DNA from: Thiomargarita sp.
GTDB lineage: Bacteria > Pseudomonadota > Gammaproteobacteria > Beggiatoales > Beggiatoaceae
Length of the DNA stretch: 5,021 nucleotides
Direction of reading: 5' to 3'
NCBI GenBank assembly: GCA_030618965.1
Contig: JAUXCJ010000150.1
Span: 1-5,021 of the forward strand
Shown here: in pieces, positions 1 through 5,021 of the stretch
How the letters are laid out: each line of letters begins with the position of its first letter
Numbering within the stretch: position 1 is the first letter of the stretch
Program-made: the position numbers and the translations under genes
The notes under the pieces: generated by a model
Database searches by the model: none
The model's input: only the letters and a program-made list of their open reading frames with translations
Told to the model about the DNA's origin: nothing

Positions 1-92
1 GTTTCAGTCAGGAGGCTATCAAGATGTCCCTGTATTCTAGCTTCTAAATTCCAAAAGGTTTCACCATGACGCACTAAAACAATTTTAGTCAT
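1..92 (-). CDS. Histidine phosphatase family protein (phosphoglycerate mutase-like), N-terminal 30 codons only
   Basis: The reading frame starts at the ATG at 92-90 and runs off the left edge, so only about 30 residues are visible. They begin MTKIVLVRHGETFWN and continue with an E-A-R-I-Q-G-H-L-D-S-L-L-T-E stretch. This is the classic N-terminus of the histidine phosphatase superfamily: a beta strand, then the RHGET motif (residues 8-12) with His9 as the expected phospho-acceptor, then the conserved W-N...E...Q-G-x-x-D-S-x-L-T-E segment. Members include GpmB-type phosphatases, cofactor-dependent phosphoglycerate mutases and alpha-ribazole phosphatase CobC. The visible part cannot separate these, so the substrate is unknown. 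The start lies 27 bases after the stop of the squalene/phytoene synthase-like gene, and a G-rich ribosome-binding-like stretch precedes it. It is probably the last visible gene of the ubiG operon. Confidence 0.88.
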   Translation of the reverse strand, partial: MTKIVLVRHGETFWNLEARIQGHLDSLLTE

Positions 93-95
93 TAA

Positions 96-103
96 TCCAC
101 CCC
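96..103 (-). promoter_or_regulatory. Probable ribosome binding site of the histidine phosphatase gene
   Basis: Read on the minus strand, GGGGTGGA ends 3 bases before the ATG at 92. Its purine-rich core lies 3-10 bases from the start. This supports choosing that ATG, which also gives the canonical family N-terminus. The match to the Shine-Dalgarno consensus is only partial. Confidence 0.45.
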
Positions 104-119
104 ATTATTTTTATTTTTC

Positions 120-959
120 TCACCTTTTCGCTTGCCAAGCCGTGTACCAGGCGATCCACAATTTACGCAAAGGCATTAAACGAATACGGTGTTTAAAAAG
201 TTGAAATCTATCTTTTTCAATTTCTTGCAATGTGGCTAAAGCCAAGTTTGCACGAATTAAACCACTGCGTTGATTAAAACGATCTTCTTTTTTTAAGTAT
301 TTAAAGGCAGTATCATAATAAGAACGAATGCGAGTTGTTTGGTAAGCGAATAAGGCTGTTACGGTTTCTGAGAGTTGGCTAGCAAATAAGGTTTGTGTGC
401 TGACTTTAAATCGCTCCAAATCTTCTTGTGGAATATAAAGCCACCCTTTGAGAAGATCACGGCGTAGTTCACGTAATATGTCGGTCAATTGTAACGCAAT
501 GCCTAATTGTTCAGCATATTTGAGGCTACTATCATTGTGATAGCCCAAAATATGCGTTGAGAGTAAGCTCAATACACTATAAGTGCGTTTACAATAATCT
601 TCCAATTCTTCAACGGTGGCATAATGTGTCACGTCTAAATCCAGTAAAAAACCTTCTATAATTTCTTGAAAATAATGTTCGGCTAAATGATTATCAGAAA
701 CAACTTTATCCAACGCTTGGCAAACTGGATGATGTGCTGTACCAGCAAAGCTTTGAGCAATTTCATTTTGCCACCATTGAAGTTTGAGGCGTGCAACCTG
801 CTTATCCTGGCATTTATAGCGAATCTCATTGATTTCAGCGTAAAAAGCCTCTAAAGCGATTAATGCGTTGCGCTGTATGCTCGGTAAAAAACGTAGACTG
901 TAATACAAACTAGAGCCATCGCGCAAAACTTTTTTTTGGCAATATTGTTGAGGTGTCAT
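120..959 (-). CDS. Squalene/phytoene synthase family protein with degenerate first Asp-rich motif (HpnD-like, possible pseudoenzyme)
   Basis: This 279-aa protein has the all-alpha squalene/phytoene synthase fold along its whole length. The opening YCQKK...GSSLYYSLRFLP, QVARLKLQWWQNEI (55-68), GFLLDLD (103-109), KYAEQLGIALQLTDILR (147-163), GWLYIPQEDLERF (172-184) and RSGLIRANLA (231-240) all follow HpnD-type presqualene diphosphate synthases. The family normally binds Mg-diphosphate through two Asp-rich motifs. The first, usually DDxxD, reads N-E-I-R-Y here (residues 44-48). The second, usually DxxxD, reads E-L-R-R-D (164-168). Metal binding by the first motif should therefore be lost, and head-to-head prenyl condensation is doubtful. 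The mitochondrial relative NDUFAF6 is a known member that acts in complex I assembly rather than synthesis. The start ATG overlaps the stop of the HAD phosphatase gene by 4 bases with only a weak SD (TGGA), which suggests translational coupling. A divergent but active synthase remains possible. Confidence 0.9.
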   Translation of the reverse strand: MTPQQYCQKKVLRDGSSLYYSLRFLPSIQRNALIALEAFYAEINEIRYKCQDKQVARLKLQWWQNEIAQSFAGTAHHPVCQALDKVVSDNHLAEHYFQEIIEGFLLDLDVTHYATVEELEDYCKRTYSVLSLLSTHILGYHNDSSLKYAEQLGIALQLTDILRELRRDLLKGWLYIPQEDLERFKVSTQTLFASQLSETVTALFAYQTTRIRSYYDTAFKYLKKEDRFNQRSGLIRANLALATLQEIEKDRFQLFKHRIRLMPLRKLWIAWYTAWQAKR

Positions 960-1639
960 TTATCCAGTTTAACAGATTCATCAAGCCATGATAATAAATC
1001 TAGCGGTTTTTGGAGCATTCCGGTTGCTCCCCATTGTTCAGGCGGATCATTGGGATCTATATAACCGTATAAAGCCGCCAAAGTACGCATTCCCGCCCGC
1101 TGCCCTGCCTCAATGTCGCGTGGCGCATCACCTATATAAATACACTGCTCAGGGGTACTATTTGCCAACTTGCAAGCATGTAGCAAGGGTGCCGGGTGTG
1201 GTTTACACTGCGACAAAGTATCGCCGCTGATATTGCAGACGCTACGGCTTGTTAGCGCGAAGGCTTCCAATAATGGTTCAGTCAACCGAGTTGGCTTATT
1301 TGTCACCACGCCCCATTGTATGCCTTGATTTTCCAAGCTTTCAAGCAGTGTTTCCATACCCGGAAAAAAGCAGGTTTGATCTGCCAAATGCGCGACATAG
1401 AGTTCTAAAAAACGTTGTCGCAAACCTTCAAGGGCGGGAGCATCGTCATTTAATTGAAAGCCAGTTTTAATCAAATTTACCCCGCCATAAGACACCAAAG
1501 GACGAATTTGTTCCAAAGGAAGTGGCTGGAGTTGGTGTTCAAGCATTAGCGTATTGAGCGCGAAAGCTAAATCGGGAGCAGTATCCAAAAGCGTGCCATC
1601 TAAATCAAATAACACAGTTTGCACAGAGGGATTTTTCAT
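956..1639 (-). CDS. mupP: HAD-superfamily phosphatase, MupP-like (N-acetylmuramic acid 6-phosphate phosphatase) or phosphoglycolate phosphatase Gph
   Basis: This 227-aa HAD hydrolase has all four catalytic motifs. Motif I is FDLDGT (Asp12 nucleophile, Asp14 acid/base), motif II is VVTNKP (Thr113), motif III is Lys146 in CKPHP, and motif IV is GDAPRD (Asp171, Asp175). The segment between motifs I and II fits the helical cap of the Gph/MupP group. Three traits favour MupP over Gph: the length (E. coli Gph is about 250 aa), the C-terminal pattern RDIEAG...AGMRT...YGYI...P..WGA, and the position directly behind ubiG, as for MupP in Pseudomonas. MupP converts MurNAc-6-phosphate to MurNAc in the cytoplasmic AmgK-MurU recycling route. 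Gph would instead remove 2-phosphoglycolate. The comparison is from memory, so the choice is tentative while the HAD assignment is firm. The ATG overlaps the ubiG stop by 4 bases and lacks a clear SD, so its translation is probably coupled to ubiG. Confidence 0.9.
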   Translation of the reverse strand: MKNPSVQTVLFDLDGTLLDTAPDLAFALNTLMLEHQLQPLPLEQIRPLVSYGGVNLIKTGFQLNDDAPALEGLRQRFLELYVAHLADQTCFFPGMETLLESLENQGIQWGVVTNKPTRLTEPLLEAFALTSRSVCNISGDTLSQCKPHPAPLLHACKLANSTPEQCIYIGDAPRDIEAGQRAGMRTLAALYGYIDPNDPPEQWGATGMLQKPLDLLSWLDESVKLDK

Positions 1640-2334
1640 AAGCTGGCTTGCGTATGGACTAGAAAATTGACGGAAACATCTTCTCCTAACGAATAATTTT
1701 TAGTAAGAGGATTATAACTCATACCACTGATGTCTTTTAGATCGCCATTAACTGCACGCACCCATTCTGCCAATTCAGCAGGGCGAATAAATTTGGCATA
1801 ATTATGTGTGCCTTTGGGCAAGAGTCTAAGAATATATTCTGCCCCAAGAATCGCAAATAAATAAGCTTTATAATTACGATTAATTGTAGAAAAAAATACC
1901 TGTCCGCCCGGTTTAACTAATTGATGACAAGCCGTGACAACCGAACTGGGATCAGGTACATGCTCCAACATTTCCATACAAGTCACCACATCAAATTGTC
2001 CAGGATGCTGTTCAGCTAACTCTTCAACAGTAATGCGCTGATAATCAACTTTAACACCGGATTCATGCAAATGCAATTTAGCGACATTTAGCGGAGCTAC
2101 GCCCATATCAATGCCAGTGACTTTCGCGCCACGTTGTGCCATGCTTTCACTCAAAATGCCGCCTCCGCAGCCGACATCTAAAACACTTTTACCCATAAAA
2201 TCGCCAATCCTTTGATCAATATAATCTAAGCGTAAGGGGTTAATATCATGTAAAGGTTTAAATTCACTGTTAGGATCCCACCATCTGGAGGCTAATGCGT
2301 TGAATTTAGAAACTTCTTGCTCATCAATGTTCAT
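1636..2334 (-). CDS. ubiG: Ubiquinone biosynthesis O-methyltransferase UbiG
   Basis: This 232-aa SAM-dependent class I methyltransferase is close to the 240 aa of E. coli UbiG. The N-terminus ([15 protein letters not shown], then F-K-P-L-H-x-I-N-P-L-R) is the UbiG/Coq3 signature. SAM-binding motif I is VLDVGCGGG (51-59), Asp76 lies in GIDMG, and [14 protein letters not shown] (116-129) with KPGG (141-144) are the next motifs. The segment around 153-187, ending in [12 protein letters not shown], corresponds to the UbiG insertion thought to contact the membrane and quinone intermediates. UbiG catalyses both O-methylations of ubiquinone synthesis at the inner membrane. The ATG at 2334 has only a weak purine-rich stretch upstream but gives the normal family N-terminus. 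It is the first gene of the overlapping string that continues with the HAD phosphatase, and a G/C-tract palindrome ends 23 bases before it. Confidence 0.96.
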   Translation of the reverse strand: MNIDEQEVSKFNALASRWWDPNSEFKPLHDINPLRLDYIDQRIGDFMGKSVLDVGCGGGILSESMAQRGAKVTGIDMGVAPLNVAKLHLHESGVKVDYQRITVEELAEQHPGQFDVVTCMEMLEHVPDPSSVVTACHQLVKPGGQVFFSTINRNYKAYLFAILGAEYILRLLPKGTHNYAKFIRPAELAEWVRAVNGDLKDISGMSYNPLTKNYSLGEDVSVNFLVHTQASL

Positions 2335-2357
2335 AGAAAATACCGTTCTTGATTTTA

Positions 2358-2440
2358 CGATTTCTCCCTCCCCCTAGCCCCCTCCCGCTGAGAGGGGGGA
2401 CTTCCACCCCAGCGGGGGGGATTGAGGGGGGGAGAAATCG
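2358..2440. repeat. G/C-tract imperfect palindrome (REP/MITE-like intergenic element)
   Basis: The left arm at 2358-2390 starts CGATTTCTCCCTCCCCCTAG and ends CCCGCTG. It is nearly matched by the reverse complement of 2410-2440, which starts CAGCGGGGGG and ends GGAGAAATCG. The outer CGATTTCTCC/GGAGAAATCG and inner CGCTG/CAGCG ends pair exactly, with mismatches and a small length difference between them. The roughly 19-base centre also carries G and C runs, so alternative pairings exist. The composition contrasts sharply with the AT-leaning surroundings. It fills most of the 123-base gap between the caspase stop (17 bases away) and the ubiG start (23 bases away). Elements of the CCTCCCCCTAGCCCCCTCCC type occur as dispersed bacterial repeats. 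It may stop or stabilise transcripts, but no T-run follows either arm, so it is not a classical intrinsic terminator. Confidence 0.8.
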
Positions 2441-2457
2441 CATTATTTAGGGACAAG

Positions 2458-4143
2458 TTACTTTTTACTACTAAAAAACGCATATTGTCCAACTTGACAA
2501 TCATCCAAATGAGAAATAATTGTGCTTGGTTCGGGAATCTGAGGCTGGCTCGCTGCTAATAAGCTATGCAAACCTGTTACAGGTTTTTTACATAACACAG
2601 CCACTAAATTATCACCACCAAAGGGTTTGGATACTTTCATTGGTGGAAAATTGTAGGGAAATTGCTTAATCACCGTTTTATCACCGTAGTCAGATAGAGG
2701 ATATAAAAATTGTAATTCGCCATTGCCTGCCAGATTAAATAAAGTCAGCGCGTTTAAACCTTCATTTTTATCTCCTGGAGCAATACTAAAATGTAAAACT
2801 TCGCCTTTTTTATGTAATTTATCGCCTTCTTTTAAGGTAATCTTGATTGGTTTGAGGCGCATCTTAAACTGCTTTTCTAAGCTATTTAATAGACGTTTTT
2901 TATCTATCAAATGTTGCCAGCTTGCAGTAGTGTTACTATTTAAGGTGGTAACTTTGTCGCTAGTATTATTAAATACTTCAGTTTTACTTCCCCGAATCAC
3001 AAAAAGCAAATCAGCAAGCGTTTCATTTTTAACAACACTAACATGCTTTAAACCTCTTGGTGATGAGCCATTTTGCACCGCAATATTAATAGAATCAGTG
3101 TTATCATAGTCAGTAGGAGGATTTGGACGAACTTCAAAACCCTTCAAACTAAAAACAGTCTTTTGATCAGCACGTGGGATTAATTTAGGAGTTTGTCGGC
3201 GCTCCATGTGAACAGTCACTTTTTGTTTCAAAAATGTTTCTAGTTCAGTTCGTTCTAACCGCCCGTCTTTATTTCCGTCGGCTTCCCCATTCACAGCCTT
3301 AGCAAAAAACCAGCTAAGAGCACCATGCACTTTCTTATTAAAGGTAGTTTCTGGTACTCGTAAACTGTCAGTATCAACAGCGGTAATCAAAGTTATATGT
3401 TGGGGCAATTTTTTATTTTCATCGCCTTCGGTTGGTAAGGTGATAGTAGGTGGCGGCGCATTTGTTTGAATATTCCAAGAGCCGGCGCTACGATATTTCC
3501 TTGCTGGTTTTGCCAAAGAACGCACCATACCACTAGAGTGACAGGAATCTGCTACGAACAATATTTTGTAATCACTGGCTTTTTTGAAAATACCCAGCAG
3601 TTCATCGTCACTGATGCGCCCATCGGTAATTTTTTTGGGATTAAAGTCATGGAACATCAGAGTTTCATCAAACTTGTCACTTTCATCCAAAGGCGGCAAG
3701 TCAGTTTCTTGCCCTCCGTGTCCAGAAAAGGTGATTATTAGCGTATCTCCGCGCTTAGCTTCTGCCACCATAGAATTGAAAGCACGAATGAAATTAGCAC
3801 GAGTGGCTTTTTCATTTAGCAACAGCCGAGAATTAGGCAAGCCCACTCCCTGACTGCGGAATGCTTTACTTAACAATTTGGCATCATTAACAGCACCATC
3901 TAGGTTTGTGAAATTATTGCTACCTGAGTACTTATATTTGTCGATACCTACAACTAGCGCGTGTTGAGTTGTTATTGATCCTGACGATGGTAGCTTGGAA
4001 CTCTGAACTACTGCAAATCCCCTATTATCTTCTTTTGTCACCGTCTGAGTATGGTTTTCAGAAGGAGTAACAAATTCATCGCAAGATTGGAGAAGGAATC
4101 CAAAGCTTAATAAATAAATTAAGGGTAAAGCACGATATAACAT
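2458..4143 (-). CDS. Caspase/metacaspase-like (peptidase C14) lipoprotein with EF-hand loop and DUF4384-like C-terminus
   Basis: This 561-aa protein starts with a lipoprotein signal peptide: hydrophobic residues 5-18, then lipobox L-Q-S-C with Cys21. Asp22 and Glu23 follow, which in E. coli favours inner-membrane retention. After a polar linker (22-60) comes a caspase-type p20 region: HALVVGIDKY (61-70), LDGAVNDAKLL (81-91), TLIITFSGHGGQ (134-145, His142) and ILFVADSCHSSG (194-205, Cys201). A basic, proline-rich insert (about 206-246) leads to a p10-like part with HITLITAVDTDS (249-260) and HGALSWFFAKAV (273-284). Residues 289-300 form a full EF-hand consensus loop. Residues 340-430 are unrecognised, and 435-525 resemble DUF4384 (LTLFNLAGNGELQFLYPLSD). 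The metacaspase-like D-S-C-H motif suggests cleavage after Arg or Lys. It is probably a periplasm-facing protease; substrate unknown. A good SD (AGAGG) supports the start. Neither neighbour looks like a substrate such as a gasdermin. Confidence 0.93.
   Translation of the reverse strand: MLYRALPLIYLLSFGFLLQSCDEFVTPSENHTQTVTKEDNRGFAVVQSSKLPSSGSITTQHALVVGIDKYKYSGSNNFTNLDGAVNDAKLLSKAFRSQGVGLPNSRLLLNEKATRANFIRAFNSMVAEAKRGDTLIITFSGHGGQETDLPPLDESDKFDETLMFHDFNPKKITDGRISDDELLGIFKKASDYKILFVADSCHSSGMVRSLAKPARKYRSAGSWNIQTNAPPPTITLPTEGDENKKLPQHITLITAVDTDSLRVPETTFNKKVHGALSWFFAKAVNGEADGNKDGRLERTELETFLKQKVTVHMERRQTPKLIPRADQKTVFSLKGFEVRPNPPTDYDNTDSINIAVQNGSSPRGLKHVSVVKNETLADLLFVIRGSKTEVFNNTSDKVTTLNSNTTASWQHLIDKKRLLNSLEKQFKMRLKPIKITLKEGDKLHKKGEVLHFSIAPGDKNEGLNALTLFNLAGNGELQFLYPLSDYGDKTVIKQFPYNFPPMKVSKPFGGDNLVAVLCKKPVTGLHSLLAASQPQIPEPSTIISHLDDCQVGQYAFFSSKK
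3244..3279 (-). other. EF-hand-type Ca2+-binding loop within the caspase-like protein
   Basis: Residues 289-300 read DGNKDGRLERTE. This fits the 12-residue EF-hand loop at every key position: Asp1, Asn3, Asp5, Gly6, a hydrophobic Leu8 and Glu12. Helix-like sequence flanks both sides (ALSWFFAKAV before, LETFLKQKV after). Only one loop is visible. Similar D-x-N-x-D-G loops occur after the p10 region in other bacterial caspase-like proteins. Calcium control is inferred. Confidence 0.75.
4081..4092 (-). other. Lipobox of the caspase-like protein, L-Q-S-C with Asp at +2
   Basis: Codons 18-21 encode LQSC after a hydrophobic stretch with one basic residue (Arg4) before it. Cys21 would be lipidated and signal peptidase II would cut before it. 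Gln at the -2 position is less common than Ala, Ser, Thr or Gly. The mature protein would start Cys-Asp-Glu, a Lol-avoidance type start in E. coli, so retention in the inner membrane is expected. Confidence 0.65.
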
Positions 4144-4151
4144 AATAATAA

Positions 4152-4156
4152 CCTCT
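4152..4156 (-). promoter_or_regulatory. Ribosome binding site of the caspase-like gene
   Basis: On the minus strand AGAGG sits 8 bases before the ATG at 4143, a normal Shine-Dalgarno spacing. It decides the start codon, which also gives a complete lipoprotein signal peptide. The foot of the 30-bp inverted repeat ends only 8 bases upstream of this site. Confidence 0.7.
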
Positions 4157-4164
4157 AATATTTA

Positions 4165-4233
4165 TTAGCTCGTGCAAGGTAACCTTGCACTCCAACTGAA
4201 CTCTGGAGTGCAAGGTTACCTTGCACGAGCTAA
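4165..4233. repeat. 30-bp perfect inverted repeat with nested palindromic arms
   Basis: Bases 4165-4194 and 4204-4233 are exact reverse complements (30 of 30), separated by a 9-base loop (4195-4203). Each arm also contains its own palindrome, GTGCAAGGTAACCTTGCAC (9-bp arms around one base; reverse complement in the other arm). The DNA or RNA can therefore fold as one long hairpin or as two short ones. It fills most of the 97-base gap between the DUF4340-like stop (4241) and the caspase start (4143). No T-run follows in either direction, so it is not a classical intrinsic terminator. It looks like a dispersed REP/MITE-type element. A regulatory role on the downstream caspase mRNA is possible but unproven. 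Confidence 0.92.
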
Positions 4234-4240
4234 ATCAAAA

Positions 4241-5021
4241 TTAACGCAATAATTTTTCCACTTGGCTGATAGGCAATTTATATTGTACCCCTTTATCAGG
4301 GCGTGCTAATACCAAATCAGGCTTTGTGGACAGAATTTTTAGGTGTAAAGCTGGTTTTTTGTCTGCAAACTTGAACTCAATTTCTCCTTGTGCAGTGCCC
4401 TCCACTTCAATATAAGGTTCTATCCTAAAAGCCGAAGCATTTTTCCAATTATCAGTCAAGGCACTGAGTTCATCGGCACTGATGTCAGAAGATAAACCAG
4501 AAACTACAGTCCATTTTTTGTCTTTTAATGCAATATGATACTTAGGTGTTTTGATTTCACTGATTTTGGGATTATTGCCCAAAGGAGACAGAAACAGTAA
4601 TCTCAAAGCGTCATTGCTCAAGGTATTATAATAAAGTCTATCTAGGAGCATGTAAACTTTTTTATTAATCAATACATAACGTTGTCCCATAACAATGGGC
4701 GAAATGTCACCGAATGCCACTTCAAAGTCATCAAATTTTACACTCACCAAAGGTGGTGCCAATTTTAATTTTGCAAGCTGCAAAGTATCCATTTCTAAGG
4801 CTTTATAATGTTGTTCTGATAAGATTCGCAACAAACTATTAATATGAAAACTATTCGCCGGCAACTCGAAAGGAGCGAGCATTTGCCAAAAACCTTGCTC
4901 ATCTTTCTTCAGTACAATCGCTGCTTGATTCGCCTTTTCAATACGAATATTTTTAATATCTGTCGCCTTTAAATCACTTAAAGGCTGCAATTCTTCGGGC
5001 TTATCCTCTTCTAAGGTATAA
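4241..5021 (-). CDS. DUF4340-like protein, N-terminus cut by window edge
   Basis: The frame is open to the right edge: the last visible upstream residues are YTLEEDKPEE, followed by LQPLSDLKATDIKNIRIEKA. About 259 residues are visible. A TTG at 4990 could be read as a start, but the frame continues beyond it with no better signal, so the true start lies outside. The layout fits DUF4340: a strand of the type I-K-N-I-R-I near the start, a D-E-Q-G-F-W-Q-M-L-A-P-F-E-L-P-A-N segment, V-S-V-K-F-D-D-F-E-V-A-F-G-D followed by Q-R-Y-V-L-I-N-K-K-V-Y-M-L (about 112-136 of the visible part), and a later repeat of the strand and W motif (HIALKDKKWTVV). Members usually have one N-terminal membrane helix, which would be off-window, and often neighbour GldG-type or ABC transporter genes. 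The biochemical role is unknown. It is separated from the caspase gene by the nested palindrome. Confidence 0.75.
   Translation of the reverse strand, partial: YTLEEDKPEELQPLSDLKATDIKNIRIEKANQAAIVLKKDEQGFWQMLAPFELPANSFHINSLLRILSEQHYKALEMDTLQLAKLKLAPPLVSVKFDDFEVAFGDISPIVMGQRYVLINKKVYMLLDRLYYNTLSNDALRLLFLSPLGNNPKISEIKTPKYHIALKDKKWTVVSGLSSDISADELSALTDNWKNASAFRIEPYIEVEGTAQGEIEFKFADKKPALHLKILSTKPDLVLARPDKGVQYKLPISQVEKLLR

Noticed and set aside
120..959. Naming the gene hpnD
   Set aside because: The overall similarity fits, but the first catalytic motif is lost, so assigning presqualene diphosphate synthase activity would be unsafe.
988..1470. Open plus-strand frames at 988-1230 and 1249-1470
   Set aside because: They lie antisense inside the clearly conserved HAD phosphatase gene, and their translations show no recognisable motif.
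2341..2440. Promoter for ubiG with TAAAAT (2352-2357, minus strand) as -10
   Set aside because: The -10-like hexamer has no -35 partner at the right distance, where the sequence is G-rich palindrome. AT-rich hexamers are common by chance here.
2723..3853. Open plus-strand frames at 2723-3109, 3466-3741 and 3584-3853
   Set aside because: They are antisense to the caspase-like gene, two of them overlap each other, and none shows a domain or a good ribosome binding site.
2458..4143. Caspase as part of a gasdermin, CRISPR-associated (Craspase-like) or other defence operon
   Set aside because: The neighbours are a DUF4340-like gene and ubiG. There is no gasdermin-like small protein, Cas gene, CRISPR array or NTPase sensor in the window.
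4165..4233. Classical rho-independent terminator for the DUF4340-like gene
   Set aside because: The hairpin is strong but no T-run follows on the minus strand; the next bases are TAATAAATATT. The same holds on the plus strand.
2358..4233. The two palindromes as paired ends of one composite transposon
   Set aside because: They share no sequence with each other, no transposase is present, and no target-site duplication is evident.
4988..4990. TTG as the start of the DUF4340-like gene
   Set aside because: The frame stays open upstream to the window edge (YTLEEDKPEE) and the family normally has an N-terminal membrane segment, so the real start is off-window.

Overview
The window looks like a piece of a gammaproteobacterial chromosome with an AT-leaning composition. 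The main evidence is a UbiG-type ubiquinone O-methyltransferase followed directly by a HAD phosphatase, an arrangement known from Pseudomonas and other proteobacteria. A lipoprotein caspase with a DUF4384-like tail and long intergenic palindromes recall large sulfur bacteria of the Beggiatoa/Thiothrix type. That narrower placement is inference from memory and is not proven by the sequence.

All six genes lie on the minus strand, so transcription runs from high to low coordinates. In that order: (1) a DUF4340-like protein cut by the right edge (4241-5021); (2) a 30-bp perfect inverted repeat whose arms are themselves palindromes (4165-4233); (3) a 561-aa caspase/metacaspase-like lipoprotein with an EF-hand loop (2458-4143); (4) a G/C-tract palindromic repeat (2358-2440); (5) a compact gene string of ubiG (1636-2334), a MupP/Gph-type HAD phosphatase (956-1639) and a squalene/phytoene synthase-family protein (120-959), each joined by a 4-base ATGA overlap; (6) 27 bases further on, the first 30 codons of a histidine-phosphatase (phosphoglycerate mutase-like) gene cut by the left edge (1-92).

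The ubiG string is probably one translationally coupled operon. UbiG makes ubiquinone. The HAD enzyme probably dephosphorylates a sugar phosphate, either MurNAc-6-phosphate in peptidoglycan recycling or 2-phosphoglycolate. The squalene/phytoene synthase homologue has lost its first Asp-rich catalytic motif and may be a pseudoenzyme. The caspase gene is a separate unit bracketed by two unrelated palindromic repeats. It is predicted to be a membrane-anchored, possibly calcium-responsive cysteine protease facing the periplasm.

The two points most worth following up are the degenerate active site of the squalene-synthase-like protein in a quinone-biosynthesis operon, and the nested palindrome just before the caspase ribosome binding site. 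No RNA gene, CRISPR array, transposase or convincing promoter was found, and no gene-free stretch exceeds 123 bases.
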